Below are positions 1 through 6,600 of a stretch of 14,154 nt of DNA, one piece after another. A program made the translations under genes and the position numbers. Numbering within the stretch: position 1 is the first letter of the stretch; every line of letters starts with the position of its first letter. The notes beneath the pieces were generated by a model. The model worked only from the letters and a program-made list of their open reading frames with translations, had not been told where the DNA came from and did no database searches. Source of the DNA: an uncultured Streptococcus sp. (GTDB lineage: Bacteria > Bacillota > Bacilli > Lactobacillales > Streptococcaceae); NCBI GenBank assembly GCA_934201655.1, contig CAKPXD010000021.1, positions 1 to 14,154 of the forward strand. The letters are read 5' to 3'.

Positions 1-323
1 TCTTGACTAGGAGGAGGTGTTTGAGCAGGCCCTCGATTTTGGGAACCGTAACCACCATTACCACCATATCCACCACCTGACTGGGTTGGAGGAACATTGT
101 TATTTGAAGAAGGTCTAAAGTTATTCAGATCGTTAAAGAAGTCTCCAAATGGATCAAAATCACGATTGTTTAAATCTGTAATCCCTTTAAATAGGCTATT
201 GTTAGGATCCGTTTTGATAATTTTGTAGCAATTTTGACAAAGGTCAATTTGCTTTTGTTGTCCATTGATATTGGTATAAAGATGGATTGTTGAGTCATTG
301 ATTTTGCAGTTTTGACAGAGCAT
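1..323 (-). CDS. clpE: ATP-dependent Clp ATPase ClpE, N-terminal part (gene runs off the left edge)
   Basis: ClpE is a cytoplasmic HSP100 AAA+ chaperone that unfolds damaged proteins and passes them to ClpP. Only the first 107 residues are in the window, so both AAA+ domains lie outside. What is visible is diagnostic: a short zinc-binding domain beginning MLCQNCK, with Cys3/Cys6 and Cys29/Cys32 forming two CxxC pairs, followed by an Asn/Phe-rich segment (NRDFDPFGDFFNDLNNF) and a Gly/Pro/Gln-rich flexible linker. This N-terminal C4 zinc finger distinguishes ClpE from ClpC and ClpL. The start at 323 is supported by a purine-rich site (GAGGTAGAGG) just upstream and by the zinc finger beginning at residue 3. 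A CtsR operator and a sigma-A promoter lie upstream, so heat and misfolding stress should induce it. The call is secure; only the rest of the gene is unseen. Confidence 0.93.
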   Translation of the reverse strand, partial: MLCQNCKINDSTIHLYTNINGQQKQIDLCQNCYKIIKTDPNNSLFKGITDLNNRDFDPFGDFFNDLNNFRPSSNNNVPPTQSGGGYGGNGGYGSQNRGPAQTPPPSQ

Positions 324-347
324 ACCTCTACCTCGTTTCTTTCTCTG

Positions 348-383
348 CTTTGACTAAAACGAAAAGGTCAAAAATAGTCAAAG
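348..383. repeat. 9-bp perfect inverted repeat around the clpE CtsR site
   Basis: CTTTGACTA at 348-356 and TAGTCAAAG at 375-383 are perfect inverted copies separated by 18 bp. The right arm is the second CtsR heptad and the left arm is a third heptad in reverse orientation. It could be an extra CtsR half-site or a hairpin in the clpE leader RNA. The repeat is certain; its role is inferred. Confidence 0.7.
366..382. promoter_or_regulatory. CtsR operator of clpE
   Basis: The plus strand reads GGTCAAAAATAGTCAAA, an exact fit to the CtsR heptad direct repeat RGTCAAA-N3-RGTCAAA. It lies just downstream of the predicted clpE transcription start, where bound CtsR would block the polymerase. CtsR is the class III heat-shock repressor of low-GC Gram-positive bacteria and clpE is a classical target, so site and gene agree. 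Confidence 0.88.
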
Positions 384-395
384 TTCTTTAGTCTC

Positions 396-423
396 ATTAT
401 ATCATGATTGAAGAGGAAAGCAA
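396..423 (-). promoter_or_regulatory. Sigma-A promoter of clpE
   Basis: On the minus strand a perfect -10 box TATAAT lies at 401-396, and TTGCTT at 423-418 serves as a -35 with a 16-bp spacer. Transcription would start near 389, giving a leader of about 65 nt and placing the CtsR operator at the beginning of the transcript. The -10 is strong and the -35 moderate. Confidence 0.65.
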
Positions 424-483
424 GTAAAAAGATTGAGTCTTAGAACTCATAATAAAAGACTTATGTAGATGAAATATAGTGAT

Positions 484-517
484 AAAAAAATCCCATTTGT
501 CAGACAAAAAGGATTTT
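484..517 (-). terminator. Rho-independent terminator after the DUF1797 gene
   Basis: Outer arms AAAATCC (487-493) and GGATTTT (511-517) pair, followed by an inner TTTGT/ACAAA stem with a three-base loop. On the minus strand the hairpin is followed by a run of seven T residues. It lies 43 bp beyond the stop of the gene at 560-790 and upstream of the clpE promoter, so it separates the two minus-strand units. Confidence 0.75.
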
Positions 518-559
518 CCTTGGTCAAAGCAGGAGTATTCTCCAGCCTCTATAAAACTA

Positions 560-790
560 TTAGTATAAGAGTTCGTAGATTTCCATAGCAATCAAATCAA
601 TGCTATCAAATGTATAAGTTTCACGAGCTTCAACATCACGAAGTGTAAAGAGTGGTCCGTTTTCTTCGTCGTGGTTAAAAGCAACCTCTGCGATAACAAC
701 TCCTTCGCGTTCAAAGTTACGTTTCAAGTTACCACCATCTTTAGTCATTGCTTCTAAGCGATTGATGATTCTAACCAAATGTGATTCCAT
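560..790 (-). CDS. DUF1797 (YkuJ-like) small conserved protein
   Basis: A 76-residue soluble acidic protein with no signal peptide, membrane segment or cysteine. The sequence (MESHLVRIINRLEAM at the start, FDSIDLIAMEIYELLY at the end) matches my memory of the DUF1797 family, whose Bacillus subtilis member is YkuJ. The closing 'FDxIDxxxxEIxELL' stretch is the family's most recognisable part. Members are small alpha/beta proteins of about 75-80 residues with no established biochemical role, so this one is full length. The start at 790 follows an excellent site, GGAGGAGAA, seven bases upstream. It is transcribed alone, with a promoter at 821-826 and a terminator at 484-517. The position next to clpE is as I remember it in pneumococcus. 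A function should not be read from that. Confidence 0.85.
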   Translation of the reverse strand: MESHLVRIINRLEAMTKDGGNLKRNFEREGVVIAEVAFNHDEENGPLFTLRDVEARETYTFDSIDLIAMEIYELLY

Positions 791-820
791 TTTGATTCTC
801 CTCCATTTCTTATCTTTACT

Positions 821-829
821 ATTTTACCA
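821..829 (-). promoter_or_regulatory. Extended -10 promoter of the DUF1797 gene
   Basis: On the minus strand TGG directly precedes TAAAAT, an extended -10 (TGn-TATAAT type). The hexamer 17 bp upstream (AGTCAA) is a poor -35, which extended -10 promoters tolerate. Transcription would start near 814 with a leader of about 25 nt containing the GGAGGAGAA ribosome-binding site. Confidence 0.5.
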
Positions 830-988
830 TAAACAGAGTCTACTTGACTAGAAAAAAACTAAGATTTCTCGCTATTTCCCTCGTCTTTTAAAATTCATTA
901 AAAATATCATGTGAAAATATTGCATTTTTATACAAAATATGTTATCCTTATACAAGTTTTGAGTTTAAATATAGAAAGTAGAGTATCC

Positions 989-1672
989 ATGAATTTTTCT
1001 TTTTTACCGAAATATCTGCCATATTTTAACTATGGTGCCGTTGTAACAATTATTATTTCTATCTTAGTGGTCTTTTTAGGGACCGTTCTAGGAGTGCTGT
1101 TGGCCTTTGCACAACGTTCAAAAATTAAACCACTTGCCTGGTTTGCTAATCTATATATCTGGGTGTTCCGTGGGACTCCGATGATGGTGCAGATTATGAT
1201 TGCATTTGCCTTGATGCATATTAGTGCTCCGACTATTCAAATTGGGATCTTAGATGTTGATCTGACTCGTTTGATTCCAGGGATTTTGATTATCTCTATG
1301 AATAGTGGTGCCTATGTATCAGAAACGGTTCGTGCTGGGATTAATGCAGTGCCAAAGGGACAATTAGAAGCAGCTTATTCACTAGGTATTCGCCCTAAGA
1401 ATGCCATGCGCTATGTCATTTTACCCCAGGCTATCAAAAATATCTTACCTTCTCTAGGAAATGAGTTTATCACTATTATCAAGGATAGCTCGCTCTTGTC
1501 AGCTATCGGGGTTATGGAGTTGTGGAATGGAGCTACTACAGTATCAACAACCACCTACCTACCTTTAACACCGCTCTTATTTGCAGCCTTTTACTACTTG
1601 ATTATGACCTCTATCTTGACACTGGCCTTGAAAGCTTTTGAAAATCGTATGGGACAAGGAGATAAGAAATAA
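989..1672 (+). CDS. Polar amino-acid ABC transporter permease (HisM/GlnP family)
   Basis: A 227-residue inner-membrane permease that would carry polar amino acids with the ATPase encoded next to it. The N-terminal half contains a long hydrophobic segment (about residues 16-40) and the RGTP motif at 61-64, typical of His/Glu/Gln/Arg permeases. The EAA loop that docks on the ATPase lies at about 127-150 ([20 protein letters not shown]). Further hydrophobic segments are at about 97-108 and 193-213. An in-frame GTG at 911 would add 26 residues, but those do not resemble the family. I chose the ATG at 989 because the protein then begins MNFSFLPKY, as in streptococcal homologues I remember, and a modest site (GAAAGTAGAG) precedes it. 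The stop overlaps the next start by one base (TAATG), implying translational coupling. The exact substrate is not evident and no binding-protein gene is nearby. Confidence 0.88.
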   Translation: MNFSFLPKYLPYFNYGAVVTIIISILVVFLGTVLGVLLAFAQRSKIKPLAWFANLYIWVFRGTPMMVQIMIAFALMHISAPTIQIGILDVDLTRLIPGILIISMNSGAYVSETVRAGINAVPKGQLEAAYSLGIRPKNAMRYVILPQAIKNILPSLGNEFITIIKDSSLLSAIGVMELWNGATTVSTTTYLPLTPLLFAAFYYLIMTSILTLALKAFENRMGQGDKK

Positions 1673-2406
1673 TGACTGAAACACTTATAAAAATTGAAAA
1701 CCTTCATAAAAACTTTGGAAAAAATGAAGTTTTAAAAGGAATTAATCTTGAAATCAAAAAAGGACAAGTAGTGGTTATTATCGGACCTTCTGGTAGCGGT
1801 AAGTCAACCCTCCTTCGTTCGATGAATCTCCTCGAAGAAGCTACTAAAGGAAAAGTTATCTTTGAAGGTGTTGACATTACGGATAAGAAAAATGACCTCT
1901 TTGCCATGCGTGAAAAGATGGGAATGGTTTTCCAACAATTCAATCTCTTCCCAAATATGACAGTGAAGGAAAACATCACACTTTCTCCAATCAAGACAAA
2001 AGGTGAAAGTAAGGAAGTGGCTGAGAAGAGAGCACATGAGCTCTTAGAAAAGGTTGGTTTGCCAGATAAGGCAGATGCTTATCCACAAAGTCTGTCTGGT
2101 GGGCAACAACAACGTATCGCTATTGCTCGTGGTCTAGCCATGGAGCCAGATGTTTTACTATTTGATGAACCAACTTCTGCTCTAGATCCAGAAATGGTAG
2201 GAGAAGTACTAGCAGTTATGCAAGAACTTGCTCAGTCAGGAATGACCATGGTTATCGTAACGCATGAAATGGGCTTTGCTCGTGAGGTGGCAGATCGTGT
2301 GATCTTCATGGCTGACGGTGTTGTTGTTGAAGACGGAACTCCAGAGCAAGTCTTTGAACAAACCCAAGAACAAAGAACCAAGGATTTCTTGAGTAAGGTT
2401 TTGTAA
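1672..2406 (+). CDS. Polar amino-acid ABC transporter ATP-binding protein (GlnQ/HisP family)
   Basis: A 244-residue ATPase that powers the permease encoded immediately upstream. All nucleotide-binding motifs are intact: Walker [10 protein letters not shown] (38-46), Q-loop in VFQQFNLF (Q88 or Q89), signature LSGGQQQR (141-148), Walker B with the catalytic glutamate [12 protein letters not shown] (161-172), and the switch histidine in THEM (H198). Length and the FQQFNLFP and [16 protein letters not shown] stretches are typical of the polar amino-acid subgroup. It starts at the A of the permease stop codon (TAATG), so no separate promoter is needed. A terminator follows 10 bp after the stop, closing a two-gene operon. 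The substrate could be glutamine, glutamate, arginine, histidine, cystine or another polar amino acid; the sequence does not decide. Confidence 0.93.
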   Translation: MTETLIKIENLHKNFGKNEVLKGINLEIKKGQVVVIIGPSGSGKSTLLRSMNLLEEATKGKVIFEGVDITDKKNDLFAMREKMGMVFQQFNLFPNMTVKENITLSPIKTKGESKEVAEKRAHELLEKVGLPDKADAYPQSLSGGQQQRIAIARGLAMEPDVLLFDEPTSALDPEMVGEVLAVMQELAQSGMTMVIVTHEMGFAREVADRVIFMADGVVVEDGTPEQVFEQTQEQRTKDFLSKVL

Positions 2407-2416
2407 GAATATCATG

Positions 2417-2438
2417 AAAAGCTCCAAGTGGGCTTTTT
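2417..2438 (+). terminator. Rho-independent terminator of the ABC transporter operon
   Basis: AAAAGCTC (2417-2424) pairs with GGGCTTTT (2430-2437), with one G-T pair and a five-base loop, and runs into five T residues. It sits 10 bp after the ATPase stop codon. Confidence 0.8.
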
Positions 2439-2499
2439 CTTATAGTTTCAGACTATAGGGTATCTTAGGTAAGAAGTGTTAGAATGCCGAACGATTTTT

Positions 2500-2508
2500 T
2501 GTTATAAT
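2500..2508 (+). promoter_or_regulatory. Extended -10 promoter of folD
   Basis: TGTTATAAT combines a TGn extension with a perfect TATAAT at 2503-2508. The -35 region is weak (TTAGAA at 2479-2484, 18-bp spacer). Transcription would start near 2515, about 24 nt before the folD ATG. Confidence 0.7.
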
Positions 2509-2538
2509 AGAGAATATTTGTTAGAAAAGAGAAAATAC

Positions 2539-3396
2539 ATGACACAGATGATTGATGGAAAGGCTTTAGCAGCCAAGCTGCAAGGACAATTAGCTGAAAA
2601 AACGGCTAAACTAAAAGAAGAGACAGGATTGGTGCCTGGCTTAGTCGTTATTTTAGTAGGGGATAATCCAGCTAGCCAGGTTTATGTTCGTAACAAGGAA
2701 CGTTCAGCTATCGCAGCGGGCTTCCAAAGTGAAGTTGTACGTGTTCCGGAAAGCATTACTCAAGAGGAATTGTTGGAGTTGATTGCCAAATACAACCAAG
2801 ATCCAACATGGCATGGAATCTTAGTCCAGTTGCCATTGCCAAAACACATCGATGAAGAAGCTGTTCTACTAGCCATTGCCCCTGAAAAGGATGTAGATGG
2901 TTTTCATCCGCTCAACATGGGGCGTCTTTGGTCTGGTCACCCAGTCATGATTCCTTCAACTCCAGCAGGGATTATGGAAATGTTCCATGAGTATGGGATT
3001 GACTTAGAAGGCAAAAATGCTGTTGTCATTGGTCGTTCAAATATTGTTGGGAAACCCATGGCCCAGTTGCTGTTAGCTAAAAATGCAACTGTAACCTTGA
3101 CCCACTCGCGCACCCACAATCTAGCCCAAGTAGCTTCTAAAGCCGATATTCTTGTAGTAGCAATTGGTCGTGCTAAGTTTGTGACCGCTGATTTTGTCAA
3201 ACCTGGAGCAGTTGTCATTGATGTGGGGATGAACCGAGACGAGAATGGCAAGCTTTGTGGAGATGTTGAATATGATGCTGTTGCAGCAGTTGCTAGCTAT
3301 ATCACACCTGTACCTGGCGGAGTAGGACCTATGACGATTACTATGTTGATGGAGCAGACTTATCAGGCTGCATTGCGTTCGCTGGATAAAGACTAA
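2539..3396 (+). CDS. folD: Bifunctional methylenetetrahydrofolate dehydrogenase/cyclohydrolase FolD
   Basis: FolD interconverts 5,10-methylene-, methenyl- and 10-formyl-tetrahydrofolate in the cytoplasm, feeding formyl groups to purine synthesis and initiator tRNA. The 285-residue protein has the usual length. The catalytic Tyr49/Lys53 pair is in SQVYVRNK, the folate-binding QLPLP is at 97-101, the Rossmann cofactor signature GRSNIVGKP at 165-173, and the C-terminal [10 protein letters not shown] at 257-266. An upstream in-frame ATG at 2476 would add 21 residues, but it lies before the predicted transcription start and lacks family resemblance, so I chose 2539 ([12 protein letters not shown]). 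The ribosome-binding site is weak (AAAAGAG). The gene is monocistronic, with its own promoter and a terminator at 3429-3460. Confidence 0.95.
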   Translation: MTQMIDGKALAAKLQGQLAEKTAKLKEETGLVPGLVVILVGDNPASQVYVRNKERSAIAAGFQSEVVRVPESITQEELLELIAKYNQDPTWHGILVQLPLPKHIDEEAVLLAIAPEKDVDGFHPLNMGRLWSGHPVMIPSTPAGIMEMFHEYGIDLEGKNAVVIGRSNIVGKPMAQLLLAKNATVTLTHSRTHNLAQVASKADILVVAIGRAKFVTADFVKPGAVVIDVGMNRDENGKLCGDVEYDAVAAVASYITPVPGGVGPMTITMLMEQTYQAALRSLDKD

Positions 3397-3428
3397 TCTC
3401 TCCTACAATCATTAATAGCTATTTAAAG

Positions 3429-3460
3429 AGCAAGTTCTAAAAAGGACTTGCTTTTTTCTT
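3429..3460 (+). terminator. Rho-independent terminator of folD
   Basis: AGCAAGTTC (3429-3437) pairs with GGACTTGCT (3444-3452), a nine-bp stem with one G-T pair and a six-base A-rich loop, followed by a run of T residues to 3460. It lies 33 bp after the folD stop. Confidence 0.88.
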
Positions 3461-3467
3461 GCTCGAT

Positions 3468-3517
3468 TTCTACTAAAATTCCAGTAAAACTTCTACAAAT
3501 TATTGAAAAAATTCTAC
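3468..3517 (+). repeat. Three TTCTAC direct repeats upstream of the bgaA promoter
   Basis: TTCTAC occurs at 3468, 3491 and 3512, spaced 23 and 21 bp apart, about two helical turns. The last copy lies between the -35 and -10 boxes. Phased direct repeats of this kind can be activator or response-regulator sites, but the motif is short and AT-rich, so chance is possible. Confidence 0.35.
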
Positions 3518-3531
3518 TATTTTGATATATT
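3503..3531 (+). promoter_or_regulatory. Sigma-A promoter of the bgaA-like gene
   Basis: TTGAAA at 3503-3508 and TATATT at 3526-3531 are separated by exactly 17 bp, one mismatch from consensus at each box apart from minor changes. Transcription would begin near 3538, giving a leader of about 97 nt that contains a cre site, an inverted repeat and a short leader ORF. Confidence 0.65.
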
Positions 3532-3560
3532 AAAAGTATCAATATGTATATGTAAAAATA

Positions 3561-3613
3561 AGTAAGCGTCTAGAGGGAGGTTTATTTTTTGAAGCAAAAT
3601 GTAATCGCTTACT
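3561..3613. repeat. 8-bp perfect inverted repeat in the bgaA leader
   Basis: AGTAAGCG (3561-3568) and CGCTTACT (3606-3613) are perfect inverted copies with 37 bp between them. The right arm is the downstream half of the cre site; the left arm is a bare half-site. In RNA the arms could close a stem around a strong ribosome-binding site (3573-3580). It may instead be two regulator half-sites on DNA. Confidence 0.6.
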
Positions 3614-3642
3614 ACAATATAGAAAGGAACCATAATGGATAA
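3589..3642 (+). CDS. Candidate leader ORF overlapping the bgaA start
   Basis: A 17-codon reading frame starts with TTG at 3589 and ends with TAA at 3640-3642, just past the bgaA ATG at 3635. Read with its initiator as Met, the peptide would be MKQNVIAYYNIERNHNG. The reason to consider it is an unusually good Shine-Dalgarno sequence, GAGGGAGG, ending 8 bases before the TTG; it is better than the site in front of bgaA itself (AGAAAGGA). It overlaps bgaA in another frame by 8 bases, an arrangement that permits translational coupling or reinitiation. The TTG start, small size and lack of any known homologue keep confidence low. The alternative is that GAGGGAGG is a standby site or a chance match. 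Confidence 0.3.
   Translation: MKQNVIAYYNIERNHNG
3599..3613 (+). promoter_or_regulatory. cre site (CcpA operator) in the bgaA leader
   Basis: ATGTAATCGCTTACT fits the catabolite-responsive element consensus WTGNAANCGNWNNCW at every position. It lies about 60 bp downstream of the predicted transcription start, a position where CcpA with HPr-Ser-P would act as a roadblock. That fits a glycosidase repressed while glucose is available. CcpA control of this gene is inferred from the site. Confidence 0.75.
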
Positions 3643-6600
3643 GAGATTTTTTGAAAAACGGTGTCATTTTAGTATTCGTAAGTTTGCTATTGGAGCGGCT
3701 TCGGTTATGATTGGAGCTAGTATATTTGGTCTTCAGGTAGCGCAAGCAGCTGAAACTGAAACGTCAAGTACCAGTGAAGAAACAATTCATCAAGTTCAGC
3801 CTTTAGATAAACTTCCAGATGATCTTGCTGCAGCCATTGCAAAAGCTGAGCAAAATGTCCCACAAGATTCCGCTACCGAAAAAGAAGAAAAAAATACGGA
3901 TGAAGCAGCAAAACCAGTAACTGAAGATAAAGTAACTGAGGAAACAAGTCCTAAGAAAGAAAAGGAAGCAGAAGTAGTTAGCCCTAAGGAAGAAAAAACT
4001 GAAAAACCAGCTACTGAAGTGAATGAGAAAGAACCTACAGTGGCTGAAGTGAGTACTGAAAAGCCGGTAGTTTTGGAAGAACATACTGTTGAAGCTAATC
4101 AGAATAAACCGGTATCTGACGATAAAGCTAAGGAAGAAAAAATATCTTCAACAGAATTACCTCAAGTTACCAAAGAGAAAGAAAAAGAAGACCGACTTTT
4201 ACAGGAAAGAAAACAAAATTTTAACAAAGACTGGTATTTTAAATTAAATGCTCAGGGTGATTTTTCGAAGAAAGATGTGGACGTTCATGACTGGTCTAAG
4301 TTGAACCTTCCTCATGACTGGAGTATCTATTTTGATTTTGATCACAAATCTCCTGCCCGAAATGAGGGTGGTCAATTAAACGGGGGTACTGCTTGGTATC
4401 GTAAGACTTTCACTGTAGATGAAGCTGCCAAGGACAAAGATGTTCGTATCAACTTCGATGGTGTCTACATGGACTCCAAGGTCTATGTCAATGGTAAATT
4501 TGTAGGTCATTATCCAAGTGGTTACAATCATTTTTCATATGATATCACTGAATTTTTAAATAAAGATGGCAGTGAGAATACTATTGCTGTTCAAGTTACC
4601 AATAAGCAACCAAGTAGTCGTTGGTACTCAGGAAGTGGTATCTATCGTGATGTGACGCTTAGCTATCGTGACAAGGTGCAGGTGGCTGAAAATGGAAATC
4701 ATATTACAACTCCGAAATTAGCTCAACAAAAAGATGGCAATGTTGAAACACAAATCCAAAGCAAGATCAAAAATACTGCCAAGACTTTAGCCAAGGTATT
4801 TGTGGAGCAACAGATTTTTACTAAGGAAGGTAAGGCTGTTTCAGATTTAGTTCGTTCTGTAACCAAGAACCTAGCAGGAAATGAGGCAGCTGACTTTAAG
4901 CAAACAATCTTAGTAAATAAGCCAACTCTCTGGACAACCAAAAGTTATAATCCTCAACTCTATGTTCTAAAAACAAAGGTTTATAATGAAGGTCAACTAG
5001 TTGATGTGACAGAAGATACTTTTGGTTATCGTTATTTCAACTGGACAGCTAAAGAAGGTTTCTCACTGAACGGTGAGAGAATGAAATTCCACGGGGTTAG
5101 TATCCACCATGATAATGGTGCCTTGGGGGCAGAAGAAAACTATAAGGCAACCTACCGTAAATTAAAACTCCTGAAAGATATGGGAGTTAATTCTATCCGT
5201 ACAACCCACAATCCAGCAAGTCCACAGTTGCTAGATGCTGCTGCTAGTCTAGGACTTTTGGTCCAAGAAGAAGCCTTTGATACTTGGTATCGTGGCAAGA
5301 AAACTTATGACTATGGACGTTTCTTTGACCAAGATGCAACTCACCCAGAAGCCAAAAAGGGTGAAAAGTGGTCTGATTTTGACCTCAGAACCATGGTTGA
5401 ACGAGATAAAAATAATCCTTCAATCATCATGTGGTCGCTCGGTAATGAAGTTGATGAAGCAGATGGTGGAGAACGTTCACTAGAAACAGCCAAGCGTTTG
5501 AAAGCTGTTATCAAAGCAATTGATACAGAGCGCTATGTGACTATGGGTGAAAATAAATTCAGTCGTGCTTCTACAGGCTTGTTCTTAAAATTAGCAGCAA
5601 TCATGGATGCTGTAGGTATGAACTATGGGGAGCGTTTTTACGATGCTGTTCGTAAAGCCCATCCAGACTGGTTGATTTACGGTTCTGAAACTTCTTCAGC
5701 GACTCGAACACGTGATTCCTACTTTTATCCTGCTAAAAATCTCTATCACGATAATCGTCCAAATCGTCATTATGAACAATCTGACTATGGTAATGACCGT
5801 GTAGCTTGGGGTAGAACAGCTACTGAATCTTGGACCTTTGACCGTGATCGTGCTGGCTATGCAGGTCAGTTCATCTGGACTGGTTTCGACTATATTGGTG
5901 AGCCTACACCTTGGCATAACCAAGATCATACACCAGTGAAAAGCTCGTACTTTGGTATTATTGATACAGCAGGCTTGCCTAAGAATGATTTCTATTTATA
6001 CCGTAGTGAGTGGTATAGTGCCAAAGAAAAACCAACTGTTCGTATCATGCCTCACTGGAATTGGACGGAAGAAACGCTTAAGGAACGTAATATGCTTATC
6101 AATGGCAAGGTTCCAGTTCGGACCTTCTCAAATGCTGCTAGCGTAGAATTGTTCTTGAACAACCAGTCCCTTGGTAAGAAAGAATTTGTTAAGAAAACAA
6201 CTGAAGATGGGCGCCCTTATCACGAGGGAGATAAACCAAGTGAATTGTATCTTGAGTGGTTGGTGGAATATAAACCAGGCACCTTGACTGCTATTGCTCG
6301 TGATGAAAATGGTAAAGAGATTGCGCGTGACAGTGTAACAACAGCAGGAGAACCTGCTAGAGTTCGTCTCACCAAGGAAGAACATGTTATCACTGCAGAC
6401 GGTAAAGATTTGTCTTATATCCATTATGAAATCGTTGATGAAGACGGCAACGTCGTACCAACAGCTAACAATCTTGTTCATTTCAATCTTCATGGCCAAG
6501 GTCAGATCGTTGGTGTGGACAATGGGGAACAAGCTAGCCGTGAACGTTATAAAGCTCAGAAAGATGGCACATGGCATAGAAAAGCCTTCAATGGTAAAGG

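Noticed and set aside
522..528. GGTCAAA heptad resembling another CtsR half-site
   Set aside because: It is single, lacks a partner at the required 3-bp spacing, and is far upstream of the clpE promoter.
397..591. Minus-strand 64-codon frame between clpE and the DUF1797 gene
   Set aside because: It runs through the terminator at 484-517, the clpE promoter and the 3' end of the DUF1797 gene, has no ribosome-binding site, and its sequence is low-complexity Ser/Phe.
918..954. Possible promoter of the ABC transporter operon (TTGCAT at 920-925, TTATCC or TATACA near 942-954)
   Set aside because: The -35 is acceptable but no -10 at a proper distance fits well, so I could not support a promoter position.
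911..988. N-terminal extension of the permease from a GTG at 911
   Set aside because: The added residues do not resemble permease N-termini, no ribosome-binding site precedes 911, and the MNFSFLP start at 989 matches the family as I remember it.
2476..2538. N-terminal extension of FolD from an ATG at 2476
   Set aside because: It lies upstream of the predicted transcription start and its residues are translated promoter sequence.
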